DNA of 64,000 nt from Jeotgalibacillus campisalis (GCF_000829515.1 NZ_JXRR01000008.1:279591-343590); one strand, 5' to 3'. Shown: positions 1 to 8,046, counted from the first letter of the stretch. Notes: generated by a model from the letters alone, not told the origin. Made by a program: numbers and translations.

Positions 1-1
1 G

Positions 2-1111
2 AGCAGTTTAGTAGAAGGGGAAAGTCTGCCGGAGGGCGGTTTGAATAGTGTCCTGACCATTCTTACTGCGCTGCTTGTTGACGGCAAATTCTATCCGATG
101 TTTTCAATGTTATTTGGACTGGGTTTTTATATTTTCTACACCCGCTTAATGCAGCGAAATCTGCCCGCAACAAAACTGTTTATGCGGCGTCTTGTATTTT
201 TACTGTTTCTTGGAATCATTCATCTTGTGTTTATCTGGTCGGGAGATATTCTTCATACATATGCTATTACAGGATTTTTACTGCCGCTCTTTATTCACCG
301 TTCGCCTAAGGTCATAAAAATCTGGGGGATTGCCTTATTTCTTGTTGGCAGTTTGTTTTTCACCCTTCTGCTGATCGGCAGTGGTTGGAGTATGGAATAC
401 TCGATTGCGGAAGGGTTTGAAACCATTGAATCCCTTAAGGCAGGAGAACTCGCAGGAGCATCTGTGATGGCAACAGGCAGTTACGGAGAAATACTTGAGT
501 TTCGATTTTTTAACGAAGTTCTGTTTATTTTCTTTCAGGTCCTTCTGCTGGTTCCGACGATTTTACCGCTGTTTCTAATTGGTCTTTATTTCGGTAAAAC
601 CGGGATGTTCAAGGATATTGAAGGCAATATCAAGAGGTGGAAGAAAATTTTTTGGCTCGGTCTTGGCATTGGCGCACCGCTTGTTGGTCTTTCTGCAGCA
701 GTGCAATACAATGTGTTTGACTGGCCGTCTTACTTAACTTCTCCTGTTGCAGAAGGCTTAAATATGATCGGCGGACCGCTTCTTATGTTGTTCTATGTGG
801 CATTGATTGTTCTTGTGACACGTAAAGCATCTGTTGAAAAGATGCTGATGCCTTTTGCATCAGTTGGCCGTATGGCGCTGACAAATTATTTGATGCAATC
901 CATTATTGCGGTGATCATTTTTAATGGCTATGGCTTCGGTCTTTTTGGCCAGGTATCAAAAGCGCAGGGTGTCGGAATTGCCATTGTTATCTATGCCGTG
1001 CAGGTTGTACTCAGCTATTTCATTCTTAAAAAGTTCAATCAGGGTCCGCTTGAATTTATATGGCGAAAGTGGACATATGGAGGAACCGAAAAGCAATCAA
1101 AAGCGGCTTAA
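2..1111 (+). CDS. DUF418 family membrane protein (5' end outside window)
   Basis: The frame is open from base 2 with no stop, so the true start lies upstream of the window and the TTG at 41 is an internal codon. About 370 codons remain. The visible part begins near the motif FYPMFSMLFGLGF and has many hydrophobic segments ending in a short basic tail, which is the pattern of DUF418 (YeiB/YxaH-like) integral membrane proteins. The biochemical role of the family is unknown; a transport role is often assumed but nothing here shows it. A terminator follows directly, so it is the last gene of its transcript. Confidence 0.8.
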   Translation, partial: SSLVEGESLPEGGLNSVLTILTALLVDGKFYPMFSMLFGLGFYIFYTRLMQRNLPATKLFMRRLVFLLFLGIIHLVFIWSGDILHTYAITGFLLPLFIHRSPKVIKIWGIALFLVGSLFFTLLLIGSGWSMEYSIAEGFETIESLKAGELAGASVMATGSYGEILEFRFFNEVLFIFFQVLLLVPTILPLFLIGLYFGKTGMFKDIEGNIKRWKKIFWLGLGIGAPLVGLSAAVQYNVFDWPSYLTSPVAEGLNMIGGPLLMLFYVALIVLVTRKASVEKMLMPFASVGRMALTNYLMQSIIAVIIFNGYGFGLFGQVSKAQGVGIAIVIYAVQVVLSYFILKKFNQGPLEFIWRKWTYGGTEKQSKAA

Positions 1112-1115
1112 AAGG

Positions 1116-1146
1116 AAAACCCGGCAGGTAATTTGCCGGGTTTTCT
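1116..1146 (+). terminator. Intrinsic terminator after DUF418 gene
   Basis: Perfect stem AACCCGGCA/TGCCGGGTT with a short loop and a T-rich tail, five bases after the stop codon. Confidence 0.85.
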
Positions 1147-1306
1147 TGAGTTGGATGAAGGTATTTAGATTGATTTTTTATCTGTTAATTGTTATATAAT
1201 AAAACTTTTGTATTATTTAGTAGTTTAATGTATTGTGAGTAAAGGTATAGAAATGAAGAAGTAAATACCATAAATGTATTTGGTGGTAAAGAAAGGAGGG
1301 AAGAGC

Positions 1307-1582
1307 ATGCAAAATGAAACAACTTCAGAGTACTCTGCACAGTACAATCACAAGGAAATGACCACGAAAAGCTGGGTTGGCACTATTTTATTATTAATGA
1401 TTCCATTGGTTAACCTTGTGCTGTTATTTGTCTGGGGATTTGGCTCTGAGAATAGCCAGCGAAAAAATTACTCCCGCGCGACACTGATTGTCATGGGCAT
1501 TGTTCTGGCTGTTTATCTCGTAATTTTCGTTATCTTTTTCATTTTGGCTGGCATGGCTGGCGGATTTTCCACTTCTCCTTAG
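1307..1582 (+). CDS. Small two-helix membrane protein
   Basis: A 91-residue protein with two hydrophobic segments (about residues 25-45 and 60-85) separated by a polar stretch with SENSQRKNYSRA. The start is set by AAAGGAGGG six bases upstream of the ATG; an in-frame codon at 1274 has no ribosome site. The N-terminus is polar and glutamine/threonine-rich, so it is probably cytoplasmic with both termini on the same side. I do not recognise a named family. It stands alone between two terminators, so it is probably monocistronic. Confidence 0.75.
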   Translation: MQNETTSEYSAQYNHKEMTTKSWVGTILLLMIPLVNLVLLFVWGFGSENSQRKNYSRATLIVMGIVLAVYLVIFVIFFILAGMAGGFSTSP

Positions 1583-1601
1583 GTAAATGTAATAAAACAT
1601 T

Positions 1602-1630
1602 AAAAAAACCTCTTTTGAGAGGTTTTTTAA
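1602..1630 (+). terminator. Intrinsic terminator
   Basis: AAAAAACCTC TTTT GAGGTTTTTT hairpin between the small membrane gene and the convergent regulator gene; symmetric A/T flanks allow it to act in both directions. Confidence 0.8.
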
Positions 1631-1658
1631 AATGGTGATGATGAATCTTCGTGATTAA

Positions 1659-2495
1659 TTATTTTGGAATTTTAGGTTTATATCGCTTTCTCACCTGACT
1701 CAGCGTTTCCAATTTTTCTATAGCTGGTTCGCCTAAAAACATGGCGATGCCAACGATAAGGGATTCAATAATCATCATGGGAGGGACCATGGAGTGAAAT
1801 TCCCATATCTCCCCCCGGCGGGCAAACAATTTACTTACTGCCAGACGATTCAAGTCTGAGTATAATTGGTCTGTCACCAAAACGACAGGGCAGCCGACCT
1901 CTTTTGCATAATCTAATAGTACATCTGTTTCTGGCAGTGTTTGAACAAATTGAAAGATCAATAGCACGCTTTGAGAGGATAAGTGAATCATTGACTCAAA
2001 TAGTTCATGCCCGCTCTTTGGCATAACCACTACAGGCACTCCTAATCGTGATAAACGGAAGTGCGCAAGACAGCCAAGCGACTCAGATGGTCCGGGGGCA
2101 TAAATGAAAAGAGGTTTTGCACGGGAAATGAGGAGAACAGCTTGATTAAAATCTTCTCTTGAAACATGCTGGTTGGTTTCAGCTAAATGGTTCATTTGTT
2201 TTTGAACCATGTTTGTGATTAAATCCTGCTGCTGTACTTCGTCGACAGCATTTTTAAATTTATTCTCAGGTGTTACTTCCAGTTTTTTCTTCATGGATTT
2301 TTTATAATCCTTAAAATTCACGTACCCAAGAAGTCCCCAGCATCTTGAAACAGTCGCAATGCTTACGTTTGCTTCATCTGCCAACTCCTGCTCCGTCATA
2401 TACGCCACACTCGTTCCCCGTTTCTCCAGTATCTGGGTCACACGGAGTTGTTTGGACGTTAACTGTCCATGCGTTTGAGAAATTGAGTTTTGCAT
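1659..2495 (-). CDS. MurR/RpiR family transcriptional regulator
   Basis: A 278-residue protein with an N-terminal RpiR-type helix-turn-helix (about residues 15-75; ELADEANVSIATVSR is the recognition unit) and a C-terminal SIS sugar-isomerase fold (about 110-245, with IYAPGPSESLG). Family members sense phosphosugars or amino sugars and act as repressors or activators. AAAGGAG eight bases upstream supports the ATG at 2495 rather than the in-frame GTG at 2504, which abuts the ribosome site. It is divergent from the ECF-transporter remnants at 2637-3136, whose expression it probably once controlled. Two 15-bp direct repeats lie in the shared intergenic region and are candidate operators. Confidence 0.85.
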   Translation of the reverse strand: MQNSISQTHGQLTSKQLRVTQILEKRGTSVAYMTEQELADEANVSIATVSRCWGLLGYVNFKDYKKSMKKKLEVTPENKFKNAVDEVQQQDLITNMVQKQMNHLAETNQHVSREDFNQAVLLISRAKPLFIYAPGPSESLGCLAHFRLSRLGVPVVVMPKSGHELFESMIHLSSQSVLLIFQFVQTLPETDVLLDYAKEVGCPVVLVTDQLYSDLNRLAVSKLFARRGEIWEFHSMVPPMMIIESLIVGIAMFLGEPAIEKLETLSQVRKRYKPKIPK

Positions 2496-2539
2496 AGGGA
2501 TCACTCCTTTTTAGTAGAGTATATCCAGACAAGAGATGG

Positions 2540-2651
2540 GTGTGTAAGAAAACTTTCAATCTTATAAAAAACTTAAATTCTTTTACAATACCTCTATCTT
2601 ATTTACATTTTTTTCATCTTAATTTTTGTACGATAAGTGTGTAAGAAAACT
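2540..2651. promoter_or_regulatory. Two 15-bp direct repeats, candidate RpiR operator
   Basis: GTGTGTAAGAAAACT occurs at 2540-2554 and again at 2637-2651. Each copy runs into a small palindrome (GAAAACTTTC in the first, AAAACTAGTTTT in the second). One copy sits just upstream of the rpiR gene, the other at the 5' edge of the divergent transporter remnant. Placement and symmetry suggest binding by the adjacent RpiR protein; this is inference. Confidence 0.5.
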
Positions 2652-2849
2652 AGTTTTAAATTCAGGATTATGATTTTTATATTGGCAATGTCCCTTTTTG
2701 GACTAGCTAATTTATTCACGGGATTGCTACCGGGGTTAACATTTGGCCCAGTGGAATTATCTGTTTCATATTTTGCTTTTATCCCTCTTACTCTTTGTGT
2801 TTTGTTTAATCCGCTTTATGCAGCGCTTGGTGCTTCTGTTGGTATGTAA
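2637..2849 (+). pseudogene. Truncated ECF transporter substrate-binding (S) component
   Basis: About 70 codons of hydrophobic protein (LFGLANLFTGLLPG, then FIPLTLCVLFNPLYAALGASVG) resembling the first half of a Firmicute S component of the kind often mislabelled 'cell division protein FtsQ'. It stops right after GASVG, where an intact S component would continue for roughly another 100 residues or more. No good ribosome site precedes either the GTG at 2637 or the ATG at 2670. The stop is followed two bases later by a T-component start, so an internal deletion appears to have removed the C-terminal half. Family assignment is by pattern only. Confidence 0.5.
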
Positions 2850-2851
2850 AA

Positions 2852-3136
2852 ATGGAACTGAAGAAAACAGCTTTTGGCAATCGTGATACATTTTTGGCGA
2901 AAATGGATCCGCGCATTTTGATTATCTGTTACCTCGCTGTCAGCATCGTTCCATGGTTTACATTTAATGAATGGATTCTGTTGACTCTGGTTCTATTCAC
3001 ATCCATTTTAGCTGTCATTTGCAAGGTAAGTCCGCTGATTCTGGCCTTGCACAGCTTTGGGGTTGTAAGTGAGATTGGGTGGATTACAGTAGTCATGCTA
3101 AATAGCCTAACGAATGAAAAGTTGTTCATTCATTAG
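2852..3136 (+). pseudogene. Truncated EcfT-like transmembrane component
   Basis: The 94 residues begin FGNRDTFLAKMDPRILI, a typical EcfT/CbiQ N-terminus in which the DPR segment precedes the first helix. About three membrane helices follow, then the frame ends in NEKLFIH inside a terminator hairpin. A complete EcfT is about 230-270 residues and carries the Ala-Arg-Gly coupling motifs, which are absent. No ATPase gene follows. With the truncated S component upstream this is the remnant of an ECF importer operon, last controlled, by inference, by the divergent RpiR protein. Confidence 0.6.
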
Positions 3137-3146
3137 GCTATTCTTA
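3101..3146 (+). terminator. Terminator overlapping the end of the EcfT remnant
   Basis: AATAGCCTAA...TTAGGCTATT arms with an inner GAATGA/TCATTC stem and a T-rich tail; the end of the EcfT remnant lies within it. Confidence 0.75.
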
Positions 3147-3158
3147 TGTGTCATATAA

Positions 3159-3689
3159 TTATTGAAACCAGTCCATTTCACTAAAAGGAAAAATCCGCAC
3201 CTTTACTTCTCCCAGTACCGCTTCTTCTGAAATGACGCCATATTCCCGGCTATCCATGCTCTTTCTCCGGTTATCTCCAAGAACAAATAGAGAATTTTCC
3301 GGAACTTTAAGATAAAAATCACCTGTTAAAGGTTCATTAAAAAGAAGTTTTTCCTTATTTTGTTCGAGGTAAGGTTCATGATATGGAATTCCGTTAATTG
3401 TGAGAATGTCTTCCTTTATTTCAATTTCGTCTCCCGGCAATCCGATTACCCGTTTAATATGCTGATCGGATGAAATCGGAGAGTCAAAAACAATTAAATC
3501 AAATGCTTGAATATCACTTATTTTTGAAATGATCACGCGATTTTGATCTTCAAAAGTAGGCTCCATCGAGATGCCTTTCACCATTACAGGTGAAAATAAA
3601 AAATGTCTGCATAGTAAAACGACGACGAGAGCCAAAAGGATCGATTTTGTCCATGAGAGCCATTCTTTTTTAGGGCTTTGCTTCAACAA
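3159..3689 (-). CDS. sipS: Type I signal peptidase
   Basis: A 176-residue membrane-anchored S26 peptidase. One N-terminal transmembrane helix (about residues 13-33) is followed by the box with the catalytic serine (GISMEPTF, S41), the box with the catalytic lysine (IKRVIGLPGD, K79), and the C-terminal box GDNRRKSMDSREYG. It cleaves signal peptides on the outer face of the membrane. Length and single anchor match the Bacillus SipS/T/U/V group; which paralogue it is cannot be told, so the symbol is generic. The start is TTG; AGGAGGG lies close to two consecutive TTG codons (3689 and 3686) and either could be used. Confidence 0.9.
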   Translation of the reverse strand: MLKQSPKKEWLSWTKSILLALVVVLLCRHFLFSPVMVKGISMEPTFEDQNRVIISKISDIQAFDLIVFDSPISSDQHIKRVIGLPGDEIEIKEDILTINGIPYHEPYLEQNKEKLLFNEPLTGDFYLKVPENSLFVLGDNRRKSMDSREYGVISEEAVLGEVKVRIFPFSEMDWFQ

Positions 3690-3874
3690 ATGTCCCTCCT
3701 GTTTATTAATGGGTTAATTTCAGTTAATCGGAAATATATTCTATTGTCAATCTTCATTTCTCAAATAGAGGGTTTTTCCTGCTACTAATTGAATAATTTA
3801 AAAACTTAATTTTAAGTGAACCTCTGTTTCCTTTCACCGGTATAAAAAGTAAACAAGCAGAAGGGGGATTTTGC

Positions 3875-4246
3875 ATGGGGGCAGGGTGGATTGTATCACT
3901 GATCGTCGTCGGGGTGATGGCGATTGTGATTCTTGCGATTTCCATTCCAATGGACCGCAAACATGTAGTTCGTGAAAATGGAAAAGTTAATTATAAGAAA
4001 ACGAAAATTTATTTGAGGTGGAATGTGTTTGATACATTAACGCTCAGTTTATCGATTTACGCCATTATCTGTGTGCAGGCGTTGAACCTTTTAGTGTCCA
4101 ATGGACAGTCTGTGGAAAATGTATATGTACAGTTTTTTACGAATCAGGCACAGGTCTGGACACTGCTAAGCATCCTTTATCTGATCAGCCGTGTAACGAT
4201 TACGCTGAAAGCAATAAAAGCGATCTTGGGAGAGGACCTTGTTTGA
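3875..4246 (+). CDS. Membrane protein of the sigma-factor operon
   Basis: A 123-residue protein with an N-terminal helix (about 5-25), a polar basic stretch (KHVVRENGKVNYKKTKIY), then two more hydrophobic segments (about 50-70 and 90-115). AGAAGGGGG lies nine bases before the ATG. Its stop overlaps the TTG start of the following sigma factor gene, so the two are translationally coupled. I do not recognise the family. Position and topology suggest it senses an envelope signal or restrains the sigma factor, but no known anti-sigma motif is visible. Confidence 0.7.
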   Translation: MGAGWIVSLIVVGVMAIVILAISIPMDRKHVVRENGKVNYKKTKIYLRWNVFDTLTLSLSIYAIICVQALNLLVSNGQSVENVYVQFFTNQAQVWTLLSILYLISRVTITLKAIKAILGEDLV

Positions 4247-4778
4247 ACGTGCAGATGAGCTGATGATTGCTTATCAGCAAGGTGACATGGACGCGCTGGA
4301 TCAGCTCTATCTGCTTTTAAAAGGACCGATTTATTCATTTGTTTACAGGTACAGCAGAGACGAACAGCTAAGCATTGATATTGTTCAGGATACTTTTATT
4401 AAACTGCATCGATCTAAACATTTATATGAGAAGGAAAAGGGGAAGATTAGCTCCTATTTATATCAAATTGCCTATCGGTTGATGGTTGATAAGCTAAATC
4501 GGAGAAAAAAGTGGAGGTCATTTCTTCCTTTTTTAACATCAGTAGATCAAAAAGAGGTGGATCTTGCCGACAGGATGAGTGTCCGTGAAGCAATTGCTGC
4601 GTTGTCAGATGTCCACAGACCAATCGTGCTGCTATTTTATTACCATGATCTGACACATGAAGAGATTGCCAATGTGCTTAATATTCCAAAAGGAACGGTG
4701 AAATCCCGATTGCACTATGCAATCAAAAAACTAAAAGAAGAACTGGGCGGTGAAGAAAATGTCTCAAGATCCCTTTAA
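4239..4778 (+). CDS. ECF-type RNA polymerase sigma factor
   Basis: A 179-residue group IV sigma factor. Region 2 spans about residues 20-90 (YSFVYRYSRDEQLSIDIVQDTFIKLH), the linker about 90-115, and region 4 about 115-170 with the helix-turn-helix LTHEEIANVLNIPKGTVKSRL. It directs RNA polymerase to a small regulon, usually including its own promoter. The TTG start overlaps the upstream stop and is preceded by GGGAGAGG. A small membrane protein gene follows in overlap, matching the usual sigma/anti-sigma arrangement. It resembles the SigY/YlaC-like group but I cannot assign an orthologue. Confidence 0.85.
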   Translation: MFERADELMIAYQQGDMDALDQLYLLLKGPIYSFVYRYSRDEQLSIDIVQDTFIKLHRSKHLYEKEKGKISSYLYQIAYRLMVDKLNRRKKWRSFLPFLTSVDQKEVDLADRMSVREAIAALSDVHRPIVLLFYYHDLTHEEIANVLNIPKGTVKSRLHYAIKKLKEELGGEENVSRSL

Positions 4779-5010
4779 AAATGAACGTTTTTTACAATCA
4801 AAGCTGGATGAATATCATGTCAACGTACCGGACATCCCGCTGTACCTCCGCAAAAAAAGGTGGGAAAGATTCATAAATTACCTGGCTTCTCCGGCGAAAA
4901 ACCCTATGGAGCCAATGGTGTCTACAATAAACGGAATAATGCTTGTTAAAGCAGGACCGGTAGTATGTGGTACAGTGCTGTCTGTTTTGCCGGTGCTGAT
5001 TTTTGTGTAG
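4759..5010 (+). CDS. Small membrane protein, possible anti-sigma factor
   Basis: An 83-residue protein overlapping the end of the sigma gene by 20 bases. It has a charged cytoplasmic-type N-terminus (about residues 1-45, ending LRKKRWERFINYL) and one or two hydrophobic stretches at the C-terminus. No HxxxCxxC zinc anti-sigma motif is present. The overlap and topology suggest control of the sigma factor's activity, by inference only. The ATG at 4759 is chosen over the GTG at 4750, which has poorer spacing to the purine-rich site GGGCGGTG. Confidence 0.65.
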   Translation: MSQDPFKNERFLQSKLDEYHVNVPDIPLYLRKKRWERFINYLASPAKNPMEPMVSTINGIMLVKAGPVVCGTVLSVLPVLIFV

Positions 5011-5375
5011 TAACACTAACATCAAATCAAAATAACCCAAATAGAGCCGCTTCTTTAAAGATGCAGCTAGTTGGATTTGAATGGAGTGCTTGTCTTCTTT
5101 TCTGCGAAATCATATTTAGTTATGCGCGACAGCACTGATTTTAAATACAAGTTCAGGGAATGCCAGACAGTTTACTCCAATCAAGCAGCCGGCAGGACGG
5201 AATTGTGAAACATAAAAAAGTATTCCCTGGTTCCTCCTAAGGTGAGAAAGCAAGACACTTTACCTATGCTGGAGTAGGTATGTCAGTAGGGAGATCGCAA
5301 CCTTCCATTGAAAGCTCAGTGAACCGGTTAAAGAGCCTGTGACACATTTGTCCCAGACCCTTTCACATCGTTTAG
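5011..5375 (-). pseudogene. Gene-free stretch holding a RidA (YjgF) family C-terminal remnant
   Basis: On the minus strand, 5116-5205 encodes FRPAGCLIGVNCLAFPELVF followed by KISAVAHN and a stop. This matches the usual C-terminus of RidA/L-PSP proteins (Pro-Ala-Arg-x-x-x-Gly-Val...Leu-x-x-Pro-x-Leu-x-Glu-Ile-x-Ala-Val-Ala). The frame continues upstream to a stop near 5260, but the first part and any start codon are missing. About 40 codons survive of a roughly 125-codon family. No ribosome site is present, so this is a gene fragment. The rest of the interval shows nothing I can support. Confidence 0.55.
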
Positions 5376-6116
5376 TCAATCTGTATACGGTTCTTTTTCT
5401 GCAGCAGGCAAATCACCTAGCAGAGACATGATATTTTCCTCGTCCAGAATGTCTTCGTACCGTTCATGCTGTTTGTTTGGATAAATCGTCACATTACCTT
5501 CAAGATCTACCCCGACAAAATTTTCGTATTCCTCTGTATAGCCATGATTTTCTTCCCAGTCTGCATACGTATTTTCATACTCTGAAGGAGGAGTTTCCAG
5601 GTCGGATGGGGAGTCTGAACTCCCGAATCGTGCAACATCCTGCCAGGAATCTTCTGAATCGTATACGGCGCTTTCCCGTTTTTTGTTGCGCTCGGTTTTT
5701 CTGAAATCAGCTGTCAGGATTTGTTCTTCAATAGGCCGATCATCTGAGCGATGTCGGTCCGGTGTATGCGCTAAGCAATATCGGGTGGCTGGCAGGGCTT
5801 CAAGTCTTTCATATGGAATTTCCTCTGTGCACGACATGCAGCGGCCATACATTCCAAACTCCATTGCTTGCAGTGCAGCCTGAACTCCTTCCAGTTCCAT
5901 TCTTTCATGCTCATTTAGGGCAAGGTCTTTTTCTCTTTCATATAATTCAGTTGCGAGATCTCCCGGGTGATTATCATAAGAAGAAAGCTCACCGACAGCG
6001 TCCTTCTGGTTTCGCTGCAGATCAAACTGATCACTATGGTTAAAATGTGTTTCCAGTGCTTTTTTTCGTGCAAGAAGCTCGCTTCGCAAAGATTGCAGCT
6101 GCTGAACAGTTAACAT
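5376..6116 (-). CDS. yteA: YteA-family sporulation protein, TraR/DksA zinc finger
   Basis: A 246-residue acidic protein. The N-terminal coiled-coil (about 1-75) is followed by a DksA/TraR-type zinc finger (about 80-115) whose ligands appear to be YGRCMSC and then CLAH. A long acidic, low-complexity tail follows. This is the layout of the YteA family of Bacillus sporulation-associated proteins of unknown function. Of two in-frame ATGs (6125 and 6116), the second has AGGAATGAGGAG at better spacing. The gene is monocistronic and divergent from the aldo/keto reductase gene. Confidence 0.8.
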   Translation of the reverse strand: MLTVQQLQSLRSELLARKKALETHFNHSDQFDLQRNQKDAVGELSSYDNHPGDLATELYEREKDLALNEHERMELEGVQAALQAMEFGMYGRCMSCTEEIPYERLEALPATRYCLAHTPDRHRSDDRPIEEQILTADFRKTERNKKRESAVYDSEDSWQDVARFGSSDSPSDLETPPSEYENTYADWEENHGYTEEYENFVGVDLEGNVTIYPNKQHERYEDILDEENIMSLLGDLPAAEKEPYTD

Positions 6117-6284
6117 GCTCCTCATTCCTTTACTATTTCGCTGTTTTCTTAGCGTTTCCTAAACATTGTTTTTAACACATGGAAAAAAGAATGGGATGAG
6201 GACAGCGGTTAGAAGTTCGAAAATTTAGAAATATCATGTATTAAAATGATACACTTAAGTCCTAACAGAGAGGGGAGTTTGATC

Positions 6285-7127
6285 ATGAGACAAGCCATTC
6301 CAGAAATTACGTTAAATGACGGCATGAAAATGCCAGTCGTTGGGTTGGGTACATATAAGCTAAAAGGAAATGAAGGAGTTCAAGCCATAACGAGTGCCAT
6401 TGATCTCGGGTATCGTCTGCTTGATTCTGCTTATAATTATGAGAATGAGGGAACGGTAGGAAAAGCGGTTCGGCGCAGTCCGGTTCAAAGGGAGGAACTG
6501 ATTATTACGTCTAAGCTGCCCGGACGTTATCAGCCATATGATAAGGCAGTGACTGCCATTCAGGAATCACTGTACCGGGCAGGATTGGACTATTATGATT
6601 TGTATCTGATTCATTGGCCAAATCCGAAACAGGATCTGTACGTGGAAGCATGGCAGGCGTTGATGGATGCGAAAAAATGGGGATTAATCCGTTCCATTGG
6701 CGTATGTAATTTCCTTCCTGAACATATGAGTAGGCTTGAAAAAGAGACCGGTATGCTGCCTAGCGTAAATCAAGTAGAGCTGCATCCTTTCTTTAATCAG
6801 GCGGAGCAGAGAAAATGGCATGAAGACAATGGGGTTCACACTCAATCCTGGAGTCCGCTTTCGAGGGCGAGTGATGTTCTGCATGATGATACGATTCAAT
6901 CAATCGCTTATACGCATAATAAAACGGTTTCTCAAGTTATTTTACGCTGGCATTATCAGCTTGGCGCGATCACCATCCCGAAATCTTCTTCCCCCATCCG
7001 ACAGCTCGAGAACCTCTCTATTTTTGATTTCTCGCTGAATGAAGAGGAAATGGACCGAATCCTGGCGCTTTCGCATGCCGGTGGTAGAATGAACGATCAG
7101 AACCCTGCTTTTTATGAGGAGTTTTAA
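6285..7127 (+). CDS. Aldo/keto reductase
   Basis: A 280-residue NADPH-dependent oxidoreductase of the AKR (beta/alpha)8 fold. The catalytic tetrad is visible as Asp and Tyr in LLDSAYNYENE, Lys in ITSKLPG and His in LIHWPNP. The NADPH-binding end shows TIPKSSSPIRQLEN. Family members reduce methylglyoxal and other aldehydes (Bacillus YtbE/YvgN are the nearest type). The ATG at 6285 follows AGAGGGGAG; an in-frame start at 6246 lacks a ribosome site. A strong bidirectional terminator follows. Confidence 0.9.
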   Translation: MRQAIPEITLNDGMKMPVVGLGTYKLKGNEGVQAITSAIDLGYRLLDSAYNYENEGTVGKAVRRSPVQREELIITSKLPGRYQPYDKAVTAIQESLYRAGLDYYDLYLIHWPNPKQDLYVEAWQALMDAKKWGLIRSIGVCNFLPEHMSRLEKETGMLPSVNQVELHPFFNQAEQRKWHEDNGVHTQSWSPLSRASDVLHDDTIQSIAYTHNKTVSQVILRWHYQLGAITIPKSSSPIRQLENLSIFDFSLNEEEMDRILALSHAGGRMNDQNPAFYEEF

Positions 7128-7160
7128 AAAGCCTGTCTTCGTTATGAAAAACAGCTAAAT

Positions 7161-7210
7161 AAAAAAACTGCTCAGGATCAGTAAAATAGACTGATGATCC
7201 TGAGCAGTTC
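7161..7210. terminator. Bidirectional terminator
   Basis: Long stem AACTGCTCAGGATCAGT paired with ACTGATGATCCTGAGCAGTT (one bulge), A-run on the left and T-rich right side; serves the aldo/keto reductase gene and the converging small minus-strand gene. Confidence 0.85.
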
Positions 7211-7239
7211 ACTGTATCGAATTTTCACCGACTCCATCT

Positions 7240-7434
7240 TTAAGAAGATGAGCTTAATAATTCGCGGCAATGCGGACATTTTGCATAGTGCTCTTCACGT
7301 TCAAGCTTGGTAACATACGATAGATTGGTCGTGAATTCCCGCTTTTGTATCGGCGTATCAAAAAAATCGCATTGGGTGCCGGCATGGCTGCTATGATGGA
7401 TCCGTTTCTTTTTATGATCAATAAAATATTTCAT
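7240..7434 (-). CDS. Small Cys-pair protein of unknown function
   Basis: A 64-residue protein beginning MKYFIDHKKKRIHH. It has cysteine/histidine residues spread through it (HAGTQCDFF in the middle, HYAKCPHCREL near the end), and the CPHC pair suggests a zinc-ribbon knuckle. The start at 7434 is preferred because the longer frame (to 7515) runs through a terminator hairpin. The purine site GGAAAGG lies about a dozen bases upstream, so expression may be weak. No family recognised; bacillar genomes carry many such small putative zinc proteins. Confidence 0.55.
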   Translation of the reverse strand: MKYFIDHKKKRIHHSSHAGTQCDFFDTPIQKREFTTNLSYVTKLEREEHYAKCPHCRELLSSSS

Positions 7435-7455
7435 CAATGACCCAATCCTTTCCAA

Positions 7456-7500
7456 TAAAAAAACCGAAAAACCCGCAGCTTGAGCGATGGTTTTTCGGCT
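7456..7500 (-). terminator. Terminator on minus strand
   Basis: CCGAAAAAC (7464-7472) pairs with GTTTTTCGG (7490-7498) and is followed on the minus strand by a run of seven T. It lies downstream of the 49-codon minus-strand ORF at 7693-7842. Confidence 0.7.
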
Positions 7501-7692
7501 TTGCCATCGGTTCAAAAGCCCGTGGCATAATACCTGTCTATTTAAAAACGATGTATGTTAAAAACAATTTGTTATAGTTCGTTTACAGGATTGAAAACAC
7601 AAATGTTTTTCAATTAGTCCAAGTATAAAGGGAAACGGGGATGAAGTAAACCTCGCCCGACACTTCCATTATTTTTAAGCGACAATTTCCGC

Positions 7693-7842
7693 CTAATGAA
7701 TGGATCGGAGAGATTTTGTTAATAAACTGATTTGAGCGTCTACCATAATGCTGAATCGGCTTTCTCCAGTAATAGTAGATCTCATTTTCTTCAGCCGGTT
7801 CAAATCCCGTTGAAATAAAAATTGTTCGTCATATTTTTTCAT
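7693..7842 (-). CDS. 49-residue ORF with strong ribosome binding site
   Basis: The protein begins MKKYDEQFLFQRDLNRLKKM and ends SLLTKSLRSIH. It is basic with no hydrophobic segment and is predicted mostly helical by eye. GAGGAGGAGG sits six bases before the ATG, one of the strongest ribosome sites in the window, and a minus-strand terminator lies about 190 bases downstream. These two signals argue for a real small gene. No family recognised; a small cytosolic regulator or RNA-binding peptide is possible but unsupported. Confidence 0.5.
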   Translation of the reverse strand: MKKYDEQFLFQRDLNRLKKMRSTITGESRFSIMVDAQISLLTKSLRSIH

Positions 7843-8046
7843 TTGAACCTCCTCCTCAATGGTGTTATGCCTCCTATATCCCCGATTTTAAATGAATCAA
7901 ACAAAATATACGAAAATTCGATTTTTTCTTTATTGATTTCCTCATAGTATGGAAAATAGGACGCACAGAGCTTATACTAAATAAAACTTTGTAGATGCAA
8001 CGTGATGCATGTTAGCGTATATCTTTTAGTAAGAGGAGTGGGTTTT

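Noticed and set aside
924..1199. 91-codon plus-strand frame overlapping the end of the DUF418 gene
   Set aside because: It lies in another frame of a clear gene, runs through its terminator and has no ribosome site.
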